A stretch of DNA of 64,000 bases from Desulfobaccales bacterium (GTDB taxonomy: Bacteria; Desulfobacterota; Desulfobaccia; Desulfobaccales; 0-14-0-80-60-11), in the NCBI GenBank assembly GCA_037481655.1, contig JBBFLF010000007.1, positions 62,001-126,000 on the forward strand, in the 5' to 3' direction. The notes beneath the pieces were generated by a model. It had not been told where the DNA came from. It searched no databases and saw nothing but the letters and a program-made list of their open reading frames with translations. Made by a program: the position numbers and the translations under genes. This document shows, piece by piece, positions 42,844 to 54,401 of this stretch; the first letter of the stretch is position 1, and each line of letters starts with the position of its first letter.

Positions 42844-43404
42844 TCAGGGCGGCCCGGGCAGGTAGCGTCTTGCCCCGGCAAAGGAGACCCGCCAGACCTC
42901 CGCCTCCAGAGGAGCAAGACTCACCCCCCGGGGAGCGGCGTGGACAAAGCGGCCGTTCCCCACATAAATACCATTATGACAGACCTCCTGCAATCGGCCG
43001 GGGTCCGTCATGCCGGCGGTGAACCACTCACTTTTCTTCACCTGGCAGAAGCGATTGAAAAAGAGCACGTCCCCGAAGCGCAACTCCCCTAACCCCACCG
43101 GCCGGCCCACCGTGAACTGCTCCGCCACCGTGCGAGGCAGCATGATTCCCACCTGACGGAAAGCCCCCTGCACCAGCCCGGAGCAGTCCACCCCGCTGGG
43201 ATCGGTGCCGCCACTTTTATAAGGCGCCCCCACATAACCCCGGATGGCCCGGTCCAAAGCGGCCTCCTGGGCAGTGCGCCACTCCACCGGAGGCGGCCCC
43301 GGCGGCAAAGTCCGCACCGGCGCCGCACAACCGGTAAAAAACACCGCCACCGCCATCACCACCAGCCAGCCCTGACCTCTCCCCCCTGGCCAGTCGCCAC
43401 GCAT
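42844..43404 (-). CDS. NlpC/P60-family lipoprotein
   Basis: NlpC/P60 proteins are cysteine endopeptidases that cut peptidoglycan cross-link stems, here probably anchored in the outer membrane. The 186-residue product has a signal peptide ending in the lipobox FFTGC (cysteine near residue 26). The peptidase domain follows, with catalytic cysteine in DPSGVDCSGLVQGAF and histidine in HNGIYVGNGRFVHAA. It follows metG after a hairpin-rich gap and precedes moaA by 49 bases. Confidence 0.9.
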   Translation of the reverse strand: MRGDWPGGRGQGWLVVMAVAVFFTGCAAPVRTLPPGPPPVEWRTAQEAALDRAIRGYVGAPYKSGGTDPSGVDCSGLVQGAFRQVGIMLPRTVAEQFTVGRPVGLGELRFGDVLFFNRFCQVKKSEWFTAGMTDPGRLQEVCHNGIYVGNGRFVHAAPRGVSLAPLEAEVWRVSFAGARRYLPGPP

Positions 43405-43427
43405 CGCCTTCCCCCAGATGTGGCGAT

Positions 43428-43470
43428 GAGGGGAGGGCCGGGGGAGCGGTGGCTCCCCCGCCCTCCCCTC
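43428..43470 (-). repeat. Long G/C hairpin upstream of nlpC
   Basis: A 19-20 base-pair stem (GAGGGGAGGGC... / ...GCCCTCCCCTC with one bulged base), directly followed by a second stem at about 43473-43510 and a third at 43513-43560. Together they fill the metG-nlpC gap. Confidence 0.75.
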
Positions 43471-43512
43471 AAACTCCCCACCCCACCCCCTTTAAGGGGT
43501 TGGGGGAGTGGG

Positions 43513-43560
43513 CTGGGGAGAGGGGGCAGGGGTCCACGACCCCTGGCCCCCTCTCCCCAG
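43513..43560 (-). terminator. Long G/C hairpin after metG
   Basis: CTGGGGAGAGGGGGC.. pairs with its complement over 22 base pairs with one bulge and a three-base loop, 16 bases after the metG stop. It likely ends metG transcription, although no U-tract follows. Confidence 0.6.
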
Positions 43561-43575
43561 AAACAACTTCTTGGA

Positions 43576-45117
43576 TCACCCCTCCTTAGCCCCTTCGAGG
43601 CGGGGGAAGAGGGGGGTGCCTTTGGTCATTTTGGTTCCCGGAGGCAGGCCGCCCCAGGTGAGTGTCCGGGTCAGGGGCGGTTGGAAGAGCTCCTCCCCCA
43701 GCCCCAGTTGTTCGCTCATCTTCCGGCTGCTGGTGGGCATCACCGGGTTTAACAGCGCCGCCAGCCAGCGCAGGCCCTCCAGCAGGTGGTAGAGCACCGT
43801 GTCCAGGCGGCGTTCTGCTGCCGGGTCTTTGGCCAGCTCCCAGGGGGCGGTGTCCACGATGTAGTGGTTGAGGTGGCTCACCAGCTCCCACGCCCGGGCC
43901 AGGGCCTTGGGGAATTCCAGTTCGGGAAAGAGGCGCAGGAAATCCGCCGCCGCGTCTGTGGCTGCCTGGGCCACCTCCCGGTCCCGGGCCGTGGACTCGC
44001 CCGGGGTCGGCACCACCCCCTGGCGGTATCTGAAGGACATCCCCAGGCTGCGGGCGAAGAGGTTCCCCAGATCGTTGGCCAGGTCCGCATTGATGCGCTG
44101 GATGAGGAGGTCCTCGCTGAAGGTGGCGTCCAGCCCGAAGACCATCTCCCGCAGGAAAAAGTAGCGCACCTGGTCGTTGCCGTAGAGGGAAATGAGGGTG
44201 AGGGGCTCCACCACATTGCCCAGGCTTTTGGACATCTTGCCGGTGGCCATCTGCCAGTAGCCGTGCACGTTCAGGTGCCGGAAAGGCGCAATCCCTGCGG
44301 CCTTAAGCATGGTGGGCCAGTAGACCGCGTGGGGCTTGAGGATGTCCTTGGCGATGAGGTGCTGGGCCGCCGGCCAGAAGGTGGCAAAGGCTTCCCCTCC
44401 GGGATAGTCCAGGCCGCTGACGTAATTGAGGAGGGCGTCAAACCAGACGTAAGCCACAAAGCGCTCATCGAAGGGCAGGGGAATGCCCCAGGGCAGCCGC
44501 CGGGCGGGCCGGGAGATGCACAGGTCCTCCAAAGGCTCCCGAAGAAACCCCAGCACCTCGTTTTTGTAGCGCTCCGGTCGGATCCAGTCCGGGTGGTCCT
44601 CGATATGGCGCACCAGCCACTCCTGGTAGCGGCTCATGCGGAAAAAGTAATTCTCTTCCTTGAGGTAGGTGGGCTCGGTCTGGTGGTCCGGGCAGCGGCC
44701 GTCCACCAGTTCCCGCTCCAGGTAGAAGCGCTCGCAGCCGAAGCAATAGAGGCCGCCGTAGTCGCCGAAGTAGATGTCGCCGGTGTCGTGCAGCCGGGCC
44801 AGCACCTCCTGGACCACCCGGATGTGGGCCGCCTCGGTGGTGCGGATGAAGCGGTCGTAGGAGATGCCCATCTCATCCCAGCAGCGCCGGAAACTGCCGC
44901 TGATCCGGTCCACGAAGTCCTTGACGGGCAGGCCGGCTTTCCTGGCCGCCTCCATCACCTTGTCGCCGTGTTCGTCGGTGCCGGTCTGGAAGCGCACCTC
45001 CTCCCCCAGGGCCCGGTGGAAGCGGGCCAGGGCGTCGGCCACCACGGTGGTGTAGGCATGCCCCAGGTGGGGCTCGGCATTGACATAATAAATGGGGGTG
45101 GTGATGTAAAAAGCCAT
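43576..45117 (-). CDS. metG: Methionine-tRNA ligase
   Basis: MetRS charges tRNA-Met. The 513-residue product has the HIGH-type signature PHLGHAYTT (about residues 16-24), the zinc-binding CFGCERFYLE...GRCPDH and the KMSKS loop (ATGKMSKSLGN). It is the short form, ending after the anticodon-binding domain and lacking the C-terminal EMAP-like tRNA-binding domain of E. coli MetG. It lies between the TPR gene and nlpC on the same strand. Confidence 0.96.
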   Translation of the reverse strand: MAFYITTPIYYVNAEPHLGHAYTTVVADALARFHRALGEEVRFQTGTDEHGDKVMEAARKAGLPVKDFVDRISGSFRRCWDEMGISYDRFIRTTEAAHIRVVQEVLARLHDTGDIYFGDYGGLYCFGCERFYLERELVDGRCPDHQTEPTYLKEENYFFRMSRYQEWLVRHIEDHPDWIRPERYKNEVLGFLREPLEDLCISRPARRLPWGIPLPFDERFVAYVWFDALLNYVSGLDYPGGEAFATFWPAAQHLIAKDILKPHAVYWPTMLKAAGIAPFRHLNVHGYWQMATGKMSKSLGNVVEPLTLISLYGNDQVRYFFLREMVFGLDATFSEDLLIQRINADLANDLGNLFARSLGMSFRYRQGVVPTPGESTARDREVAQAATDAAADFLRLFPELEFPKALARAWELVSHLNHYIVDTAPWELAKDPAAERRLDTVLYHLLEGLRWLAALLNPVMPTSSRKMSEQLGLGEELFQPPLTRTLTWGGLPPGTKMTKGTPLFPRLEGAKEG

Positions 45118-45263
45118 GGTTGTATCACGAAACCTTGTGCGCTTGCGGGATTGCCGGCCGGAGCCGGGCGGTCTTTTGCCTTCAAAGAGGGACTCGGCCC
45201 GGGCAGGCTCGGGTCTGGGCCAACAAGTCGGCTAAGCTGCCCTCTCTGACCCCGTGCTCCCCT

Positions 45264-46028
45264 TTACTTCTGCCCCTCTTGTCCTTCCAGGCCCTTGAGG
45301 ATGGCCAGGGTGCGCTCCATCAGGCCCCGGTCCTTTTCCGGGTCGGCGGCCTCCAGGAACTGGCGGTAAGCCCGCCGGGCCTCGGTCAGGCGCCCCAGCT
45401 TCTCCAGGGCCTGGCCTTTGTTGTAATAGGCCCGGGCGAAGTGAGGATTGAGGGCCAGGGTGCGGTCGAAATCGGCCAGGGCCGCTTCAGGTCGCCCGGC
45501 CATCAGGTGGGCCAAGCCCCGGTTGTGAAGCACCTCCGGCGCCTGGGGCCTGAGCTTCAAGGCGGCGTCGTAATCCGCCAGGGCCTCCTCGGGCCGCTGC
45601 AGGTCCAGATAGGCGTTGCCCCGGTTGTAGTAGATCTGCCAGTCGTCAGGCAGGTGTTCCAGGGCGGCGGTGAGATCCTGGGCGGCCTGCTCCGCCCGGC
45701 CCATGAGGGAATGGATGAGGGCTCGGTTGTACAGGGCCTCCCCCAGCTCCGGCGCCAGGGCCAGGGCCTGATCAAAGTCGGCCAGGGCCTCCTTGAGCTT
45801 CCCCAGGCGGCGGTAGGCCACCCCTCGGTTCAGGTAGGCCGTGGCGGAGCGGGCATCCTTGGCCAGCACGGCGCTGAAGAGCTCCACTGCCTTGGCCGTA
45901 TCGCCTGCTTGCAGGGCAGTGAGGCCCTGCTGAAAGAGCTGTTCGGGCGTGCCCGTGGGTTGGGCCGCCGCCGGCAGGGTCAGGCACACCCACACCAGCC
46001 CCAGTAGCATGATTTTCCGTAAATGCAT
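45264..46028 (-). CDS. Exported TPR-repeat protein
   Basis: A 254-residue protein with a signal peptide (MHLRKIMLLGLVWVCLTLPAAA) followed by about six tetratricopeptide repeats, e.g. ATAYLNRGVAYRRLGKLKEAL and EVLHNRGLAHLMAGRPEAAL. TPR domains serve as protein-interaction scaffolds; the partner is unknown, and the protein is likely periplasmic. The ATG at 46028 is chosen for the AAGGGGG upstream; a TTG one codon earlier is possible. Confidence 0.88.
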   Translation of the reverse strand: MHLRKIMLLGLVWVCLTLPAAAQPTGTPEQLFQQGLTALQAGDTAKAVELFSAVLAKDARSATAYLNRGVAYRRLGKLKEALADFDQALALAPELGEALYNRALIHSLMGRAEQAAQDLTAALEHLPDDWQIYYNRGNAYLDLQRPEEALADYDAALKLRPQAPEVLHNRGLAHLMAGRPEAALADFDRTLALNPHFARAYYNKGQALEKLGRLTEARRAYRQFLEAADPEKDRGLMERTLAILKGLEGQEGQK

Positions 46029-46089
46029 CAATCCCCCTTGTTAATTCCCGATGCCGCTTGCCCCTCCCCCAGGCGGAGGTGAAACGGTC

Positions 46090-46689
46090 TCATTCCCCCG
46101 GCGGGAAATGCTCCCGCACCAGGCGGTCCACCTCGGCCAGCCAGGCCCGGCGCTCTTCCGGGGTGCTGGTGATCACCACGGAAAAGGTGCGGCGCTGGAA
46201 GATCTGCACCCCGCAGAGGGCAAAGATGCAGATGCGCCACAGGGTCTCCAGGGGGTCCCGGAAGACCTGGGCCTCCCGCTGGGCCGGGGTGTTGGAGGTG
46301 TTGAAGACCAGGGCGGTGTGGGCCTTCAGCAGGCCCAGGGGCACCCCCTCGCCGCCCTCGCCGGGGGCAAACTTGTAGGCCACCCCGGGCCGAAAGACCC
46401 GGTCCACCCAGCCTTTGAGGATGGCCGGCGGCTGGCCCCACCAGTTGGGGTGGACGATGATGATGCCGTGGGCCTCGGCCAGCTCCCGGCAGTGGTCCTT
46501 GACCTCCGGCGGCACCGGCCCGTCCTCGGCGATCTCCGCTGCGGGCAGGATGGGATCGAACCCCTCGGCATAGAGGTCGTGAAACCAGACGGTGTGGCCG
46601 CAATCCTTCAGGGTGGCCACCACCTGGGCGGCGATGGCATGGTTGAAGCTGGCCGGGTTGGGGTGGGCCAGGATGACCAGGATATTCAT
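46090..46689 (-). CDS. NAD(P)H oxidoreductase, flavodoxin-like fold
   Basis: A 199-residue protein of the NAD(P)H:quinone oxidoreductase/KefF-MdaB-like family, which binds FMN or FAD and reduces quinones. It has the N-terminal ILVILAHPNPASFNHAIA flavin-binding loop, then IIIVHPNWWGQPPAILKGWVDRVF and the YKFAPGEGG stretch of the family. The start at 46689 lies just after a GGAAGCAGC Shine-Dalgarno-like sequence. The substrate is unknown. Confidence 0.85.
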   Translation of the reverse strand: MNILVILAHPNPASFNHAIAAQVVATLKDCGHTVWFHDLYAEGFDPILPAAEIAEDGPVPPEVKDHCRELAEAHGIIIVHPNWWGQPPAILKGWVDRVFRPGVAYKFAPGEGGEGVPLGLLKAHTALVFNTSNTPAQREAQVFRDPLETLWRICIFALCGVQIFQRRTFSVVITSTPEERRAWLAEVDRLVREHFPPGE

Positions 46690-46839
46690 GGCTGCTTCCT
46701 TCAGAAAATCGGGAGAGTGCGTCCACAGTCGCCTGGGCCACGGCCCCGGCGTCATTCCCCCTGGGACCGGATTTCTCTCGGCCCCGGGATATGCCCGCTC
46801 AGGTTTGCCGGGTTCGCTTCCGCCCCCTGATTCCCCTGT

Positions 46840-47271
46840 TCAAGAGTCCCCGCCCCGGATCTTGGCCTGGCGGCGGAAGTCCTCATGGCTCCCCACCGCC
46901 GCCAGCCCCGGGCAGGCTTCCTTGGCCGCCTCGAATTCCTCGGCGTGGCCCAGAAGCGCCGGCAGATACGGCCACTGCCGGCAGATGCGGGGCTTCACCG
47001 GGTGCACCCGGCAAAGGCCCCCCGCCAGAAAGATGCAGGCGCCCCCCGGGCTGGCCACCTGCCAGCCCAGGGGCGTGTCCACCAGATAATCCCGCTTCAG
47101 GACGGCCACTTCCAGCCCCAGGTAGGCGGCCAGAGCCTCCATCTCCGCCGGGGTGACGAGAATCCCCCCCACCCCCCGGCAGCACTCGCCGCATTGGCGG
47201 CAGACGAAGCCATCCGGCTCCGGCGCCTCTCCCCCGGAAAGCGTGGGGACCTGCTCTGTGGCGATGCCCAT
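46840..47271 (-). CDS. YkgJ-family cysteine cluster protein
   Basis: A 143-residue protein with the CxxCxxCC motif (CRQCGECC, about residues 24-31) plus CIFLAGGLCRVHPVKPRICRQWP, the pattern of the YkgJ/Fe-Zn cluster family (proposed metal binding). The function is not known. It starts 10 bases after the pfkA stop, so it may be co-transcribed with pfkA. Confidence 0.85.
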   Translation of the reverse strand: MGIATEQVPTLSGGEAPEPDGFVCRQCGECCRGVGGILVTPAEMEALAAYLGLEVAVLKRDYLVDTPLGWQVASPGGACIFLAGGLCRVHPVKPRICRQWPYLPALLGHAEEFEAAKEACPGLAAVGSHEDFRRQAKIRGGDS

Positions 47272-47281
47272 GACTGCCGCC

Positions 47282-48679
47282 TCACCCAGCTTCCACCGTC
47301 GGGCAGTTCTTCAAAGGCGGCTGGCCGGTGGACTCCAGCACACTGCGCCACAGAGGGGAATCCAGGTCCACCTCCTTGGATTTGCCCACCGCCGCCTTGA
47401 TGGGCACATGCACGTAGTGGCCGTGCCAGCGGGACACCAGCATGGCGGTCTTGCCGGCCATGCCGGCGTGCACCGCGTTCTGCCCCAAAAAGCCGCAGAA
47501 GATGCGGTCATTGTAGTTGGCCGGCATGCTCCGGATCATGTAGCTGGGGTCGATGTATTTCAGGTTGATGTCTATCTTTTTGGCGGCGAAGTATTCCTTG
47601 ATGCGGTCCACCAGATAGACCCCGATGTCCCCGGGCTTGATGTTGCCGGAGGGATCCCGGGGGAGGTCCTCTTTTTTGAAGAACTTCTGCCCGGCGCCTT
47701 CCGCCACCACGATGACTGCGTGGTTTCTGGCCTTGAGGCGCTCCTCCAGGCTGGCCAGGAGTCCTTGGGGGCCGTCCAGGTCAAAGTCCAGCTCCGGGAT
47801 GAGGACGTAGTTGACCTCCCGCAGGGCCAAGGTGGCGTTGGCCGCCACAAAGCCGGAGTAGCGGCCCATGAGCTTCACCAGGCCGATGCCGTTGGGCGCG
47901 CCCAGGGCCTCGGTGTGGGCCGCCCGGATGGCCTGGGAGGCCATCTCCACCGCGGTGTCAAAGCCGAAGGAGCGGGACACCAGGGGGATGTCGTTGTCAA
48001 TGGTCTTGGGGATGACGATGACGGAGATCTTCAGCTCCCGGCGGGCGATCTCCTGGACGATGAGGTCCGCAGCCCTAAGCGTCCCGTCGCCGCCGATGAG
48101 AAAGAGGATGTTGATGCTCAGCCGGTCCAGGGCGTCCACGATTTCGCCGATATCCTGGGGCCCCCGGGAGGAGGAGAGAATAGTGCCGCCGAAGGAGTGG
48201 ATATTGGCCACCTCATCCGGCGTGAGGTCCAGCATGTCGTGGCCGTATTTGGGGATGAAGCCCTGGAAGCCGTAGCGGATGCCGTAGATGTGCCGCACCC
48301 GGTAGAGGTGGTGCAATTGCAGCACGATGGCCCGGATGACGTCATTGATGCCCGGGCACAGGCCCCCGCAGGTGGCGATGGCGCAGCGGGTCTTGGAGGG
48401 GTCGAAGTAAATCTTGGCCCGGGGGCCCGCCACCTCGAAGGTCAGGGGCTCCTCCCCCGGCCGGAGCTGGGCCAGATACTCCAGGGTGTCATAGACCAGG
48501 ACCCGCTCCGAATCGGAGACGAAGCTCTCCTCCATCAGCCGCCCCTCTCGGGTGAAGAGGGGGATGGTCTTGATGGGGGAGTCGATCTTGGCTTCTCCCA
48601 GGGTGGGGATGCAGGTATCCACAAAATCGAACACCCGGGGGCGCTCGTCTTTCACCGTGACAATCTCACAGCTTCTCAT
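47282..48679 (-). CDS. 6-phosphofructokinase (plant/long-type family)
   Basis: Phosphofructokinase makes fructose 1,6-bisphosphate in glycolysis. The 465-residue product is longer than the E. coli enzyme (320) because of an N-terminal extension of about 90 residues. It has the catalytic PKTIDNDIP and GGDGTLRAADLI motifs. A glycine after GGD (not aspartate) is associated with ATP use, while the lysine in PKTIDND is seen in PPi enzymes and in the long/plant ATP-PFK group. The phosphoryl donor is therefore not certain from sequence. Confidence 0.87.
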   Translation of the reverse strand: MRSCEIVTVKDERPRVFDFVDTCIPTLGEAKIDSPIKTIPLFTREGRLMEESFVSDSERVLVYDTLEYLAQLRPGEEPLTFEVAGPRAKIYFDPSKTRCAIATCGGLCPGINDVIRAIVLQLHHLYRVRHIYGIRYGFQGFIPKYGHDMLDLTPDEVANIHSFGGTILSSSRGPQDIGEIVDALDRLSINILFLIGGDGTLRAADLIVQEIARRELKISVIVIPKTIDNDIPLVSRSFGFDTAVEMASQAIRAAHTEALGAPNGIGLVKLMGRYSGFVAANATLALREVNYVLIPELDFDLDGPQGLLASLEERLKARNHAVIVVAEGAGQKFFKKEDLPRDPSGNIKPGDIGVYLVDRIKEYFAAKKIDINLKYIDPSYMIRSMPANYNDRIFCGFLGQNAVHAGMAGKTAMLVSRWHGHYVHVPIKAAVGKSKEVDLDSPLWRSVLESTGQPPLKNCPTVEAG

Positions 48680-48722
48680 GAATGTGGGGTCCTCCCCTCT
48701 GCAGGCGTCATCTTCCCTAACG

Positions 48723-48743
48723 GCAGAAAAAGGCCTTTTCTGC
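48723..48743 (-). terminator. Hairpin between gpsA and pfkA
   Basis: GCAGAAAA / TTTTCTGC stem around AGGCC, 18 bases after the gpsA stop. Its own arm supplies T residues but no clean T-run follows; it may be a weak terminator. Confidence 0.4.
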
Positions 48744-48760
48744 AGCCCTGACGCCCCTCC

Positions 48761-49775
48761 TTACCAGGATTCGGTCATGGCCTCCAGTTCGTCCTTGAGC
48801 TCCCGGGCCATAAGGCGGCGGATGGCCTCCTTCAGAGACAGACCGGTGTAGAGGATCTGATAGACCGCCTCCACGATGGGCATCTCCACCCCCAGGCGCT
48901 GGGCCAGGAGATAGACCGCCTGGGAGGTCTTCACCCCTTCGGCCACCATCTGCATGCTGGCCAGAATGTCCGCCAGGGCCTCCCCCCGGCCCAGGCGGTA
49001 GCCCACCTGGTAGTTGCGGCTGAGACGGCCGGTGCAGGTGAGGACTAGGTCCCCCAGGCCGCCCAGGCCCACCAGGGTCATGGGGTTGGCGCCCAGGCGC
49101 ACCCCCAGGCGGGTGATCTCCGCCAGGCCCCGGGTGATGAGGGCCGCCCGGGGGTTGTCCCCCAGCCCGAAGCCCGCCAGCATGCCGGTGCCGATGGCAA
49201 AGACGTTTTTCAGGGCCCCCCCCAGCTCCAGCCCGGTAACGTCGTAGCTGGTATAAACCCGGAAATAGGGGGTGGAAAAGAGGCGCTGCAGGAAGCGGGC
49301 CACCTCCGGCCGGCGAGAGGCCACAGTCACCGCGGTGGGCTGCTTCGCCGCCACCTCCCGGGCAAAGCTGGGGCCGGAGAGCACCGCATAAGGGACCTCG
49401 GCCCCCAGCTCCTCCCGCACCACCCCCTCCATGGTGAGCTGGCTGTCAATCTCCAGGCCCTTGGTGCCGCTCACCAGCACGACCTGGGGAGGCAGATGGG
49501 GAGCAAGCCGGCGCAGGGTTTCCCGGTAGACATGGGAGGGCACCGCCATCAGCACCACCTGGGCCCCGGCCAGGGCCTCGGCAAATTCCGACGTGGGCTG
49601 GAGGCGCCGGGAGAGGGCCACCCCGGGAAGGAAGGTGCGGTTTTCCCCTTCCAGGATCTCCGCCAGCACTTCCGGTTCCCGCACCCAAAGGCGCACCTCG
49701 TGGCCCTTGTCGGCCAGGAGCTGGGCCAGGGCGGTGCCCCAGGAGCCGGCGCCGATGACCGCCACGGGCACCGGC

Positions 49776-49804
<29 letters not shown>
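48761..49804 (-). CDS. gpsA: Glycerol-3-phosphate dehydrogenase [NAD(P)+]
   Basis: GpsA reduces dihydroxyacetone phosphate to sn-glycerol 3-phosphate for phospholipid synthesis. The 347-residue product has the Rossmann motif [18 protein letters not shown] (residues 14-31), LVSGTKGLE and the catalytic region [16 protein letters not shown] and [14 protein letters not shown]. The ATG overlaps the gyrA end by 29 bases. No other start gives a complete Rossmann fold. Confidence 0.95.
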
Positions 49805-52217
<2,413 letters not shown>

Positions 52218-52552
52218 GCTGAAAAAATCCAACTGCTTCAGATTGGCAGACCTTTATCAGACTTAAAAATATCAAACGCCATCAGGAGCCGAAGTTGAGA
52301 CCAGCCAAGTAACGACTCGAAGACAATTCTCCGGTTACCGGATGGCCGGATAATCGACCGCAGAGGGCCGGCCTTGACCTGGTCGTGTTCAGGACCGGAC
52401 GGTAACGGTTACATTTCCCTCTCGTTTTTGCATGACGAGATGGTGAGGCTCCCGTCCTTGTCTCCAGCTTCCGGGGCAAAGGGCCAGGGAGCAGTGGCCC
52501 CCTGCCCCCTCTCCCTCACCCTCTCCCCCAACCCCTATCTTCTGCCCTCAGT
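52218..52552. other. Intergenic region upstream of gyrA
   Basis: About 330 bases between the solute-binding gene and gyrA. A 13-base palindrome (TCCGGT-T-ACCGGA, 52330-52342) lies about 110 bases before gyrA. A G/C hairpin lies at 52473-52508 after the solute-binding gene. No gene is seen. Confidence 0.5.
52473..52508 (-). terminator. G/C hairpin after solute-binding gene
   Basis: GGGGCA-aa-GGGCCA / TGGCCC-cc-TGCCCC with an eight-base loop, 45 bases downstream of the minus-strand stop at 52553. Member of the hairpin family listed in the findings. Confidence 0.55.
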
Positions 52553-53689
52553 TCAAGGCTGCATGGTGGTCTGATAGGCGAATTTGCCCTTTTCCACCTT
52601 GATGATCACCACGTCTTTGATGGGGTTGTGGTCCGGACCCATGGTGATGGTGCCGGTGATGCCGGGGAAGTCCCGGGTGGCGGCCAGGGCCTGGGCCACC
52701 GGGGCGCCGTCCGTGGTGCCCGCCTTCTCCAGGGCCTGGGCCAGAAGCACATAGCACTCGCCCCCCAGGGCGGCAAAGGCGTCCAGGTCCTTCTTGTAGG
52801 TCTCTTCGTAGGCCTTCAGGAACCGCTGCCCCAGCTCGGTGCGGATGCCCTGGCGATGGAAGTGGGCGGTGAAGGCCATGCCCTCCACCGCCGGGCCGCC
52901 GATGCTGAGGAGCTCCGGCACCTGGGCGCCGTCCCCGGTGAGGATGGGGAGGCTCATGCCCAGGCTTTGCATCTGCTTGGCCAACAGGGCATTTTCGGCG
53001 TAGTAGTTGGGGGCGTAGAGCAGATCCGGCTGCTTGGCCTTGAAGCCCGAAAGCTGGGCGGTGAAGTCCTGATCGCCCGTCTGGATGAAGCTTTGGGCCA
53101 CGATCTCGCCGCCCAAGCGCTTGAATTCCTGGGAAAAATAATTCCCCAGGCCCACGCAGTAATCCTGGGCCTGGTCGATGAGGAGGGCCGCCCGGCGGGC
53201 CTTCAGGTGCTCAAAGGCATAGCGGGCCGCCACCTTGCCCTGCAAGTCGTCCACAAAGCAGGCCCGGAAGGCGAACTGGCGCCCTTGGGTCACCAGGGGG
53301 TTGGTGGCCGTGGGGGTTATGTTGGGGATGCGGGCCCGCTCGGCGATGGGCACTCCCGCCAAGGTGTCGCTGCTGATGACCTCGCCGATGATGGCGTGCA
53401 CTTTGTCCTTTTCGATGAGGCGGGACACCGCGTTGGCCGCCTCGATGCGGTCGCTTTTGGTGTCGGTGAGGATGAGCTTCACTTCCCGGTTGAGGATACG
53501 GGGCTGAAGCTTGTGGGCGATTTGCACGCCTTCCCAGACCATCTGGCCCATGGCCGCGGCGGCGCCGGTCATGGGAAGGTAAAGCCCGATCCTGACGGGC
53601 TCCGGGGAGGCACCCTGAGCCGCCGCAGACGCAGCCCCGGCCAGCCAGGCCAGCCCCACCATCGCCGCAAGCAAACGCATAAGGAGCAT
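52553..53689 (-). CDS. ABC transporter substrate-binding protein, branched-chain amino acid type
   Basis: A periplasmic LivK-like type I binding protein. The 378-residue product has a signal peptide ([25 protein letters not shown]). The mature fold follows, with [16 protein letters not shown] near the start, then [20 protein letters not shown] and [10 protein letters not shown], typical of the family ligand pocket. No LivHMGF permease or ATPase genes are adjacent, so the ligand and the transporter are unknown; it could also act as a sensor. Confidence 0.9.
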   Translation of the reverse strand: MLLMRLLAAMVGLAWLAGAASAAAQGASPEPVRIGLYLPMTGAAAAMGQMVWEGVQIAHKLQPRILNREVKLILTDTKSDRIEAANAVSRLIEKDKVHAIIGEVISSDTLAGVPIAERARIPNITPTATNPLVTQGRQFAFRACFVDDLQGKVAARYAFEHLKARRAALLIDQAQDYCVGLGNYFSQEFKRLGGEIVAQSFIQTGDQDFTAQLSGFKAKQPDLLYAPNYYAENALLAKQMQSLGMSLPILTGDGAQVPELLSIGGPAVEGMAFTAHFHRQGIRTELGQRFLKAYEETYKKDLDAFAALGGECYVLLAQALEKAGTTDGAPVAQALAATRDFPGITGTITMGPDHNPIKDVVIIKVEKGKFAYQTTMQP

Positions 53690-53733
53690 ATCTGCCCTGA
53701 AATCCGAGGGTTTTTTCTCTCCCTAAACTTATT

Positions 53734-53739
53734 TATAAT
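53734..53739 (+). promoter_or_regulatory. -10 box of adenosine-specific kinase promoter
   Basis: A perfect TATAAT lies about 56 bases before the start codon in an AT-rich gap between divergent genes. The -35 is weak (TTTTTT). The reverse strand here also reads TATTATA, so the divergent gene may share the site. Confidence 0.45.
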
Positions 53740-53794
53740 ACCACAAAAAATTCTTCCGGAAAATAACCCGGACGGGTTCAGGAGAGGAGAAGGT

Positions 53795-54277
53795 ATGGAA
53801 CTGGTGGTGGAAAAACTGCTCCTCCCCGAAGGCTCCAATTTGATTCTGGGGCAGAGCCATTTCATCAAGACGGTGGAAGACCTTTACGAGATCATGGTGA
53901 GCTCGGTGCCGGGGGCCAAATTCGGGCTGGCCTTTTGTGAGGCCTCCGGGGAGTGCCTCATCCGCACCGAGGGCAACGACCCGGAGCTCATCGCCGCGGC
54001 CACGGAAAACGCCCGTCGGCTGGCCGCCGGCCACACCTTTGTGCTGCTGCTGCGGGACGCCTTCCCCATCAATGTGCTGAACGCCATCAAGCTGTGCCCC
54101 GAGGTCTGCCGCCTCTTCTGCGCCACCGCCAATCCCCTGGAGGTGGTGCTGGCCCAGACCGAGCAGGGCCGGGGGATTTTGGGGGTGGTGGACGGCTTCT
54201 CCCCCAAGGGGGTGGAGGCGGAACACGGCCGGGCCTGGCGCCACGACCTGCTCCGGAAGCTGGGGTATAAGAAGTGA
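53795..54277 (+). CDS. Adenosine-specific kinase family protein (DUF355)
   Basis: A 160-residue protein of the family described as adenosine-specific kinases from structural work; the physiological role in bacteria is unclear. It contains [26 protein letters not shown] and [35 protein letters not shown] and [17 protein letters not shown], covering the whole family length. The ATG follows AGGAGAGGAGAAGG, a strong ribosome binding site. Confidence 0.88.
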   Translation: MELVVEKLLLPEGSNLILGQSHFIKTVEDLYEIMVSSVPGAKFGLAFCEASGECLIRTEGNDPELIAAATENARRLAAGHTFVLLLRDAFPINVLNAIKLCPEVCRLFCATANPLEVVLAQTEQGRGILGVVDGFSPKGVEAEHGRAWRHDLLRKLGYKK

Positions 54278-54401
54278 GGCCGCCGGGCTGGGAGGCACCA
54301 ACCCCATCCAGGAGGTCAACTGGGGAGTGTGCCGGGAGGGTGGGGGAGCCACCGCTTTTCCGGTCCTCCCCGCAAAATGACGTGCGCTCCGGCGTCGGCT
54401 C

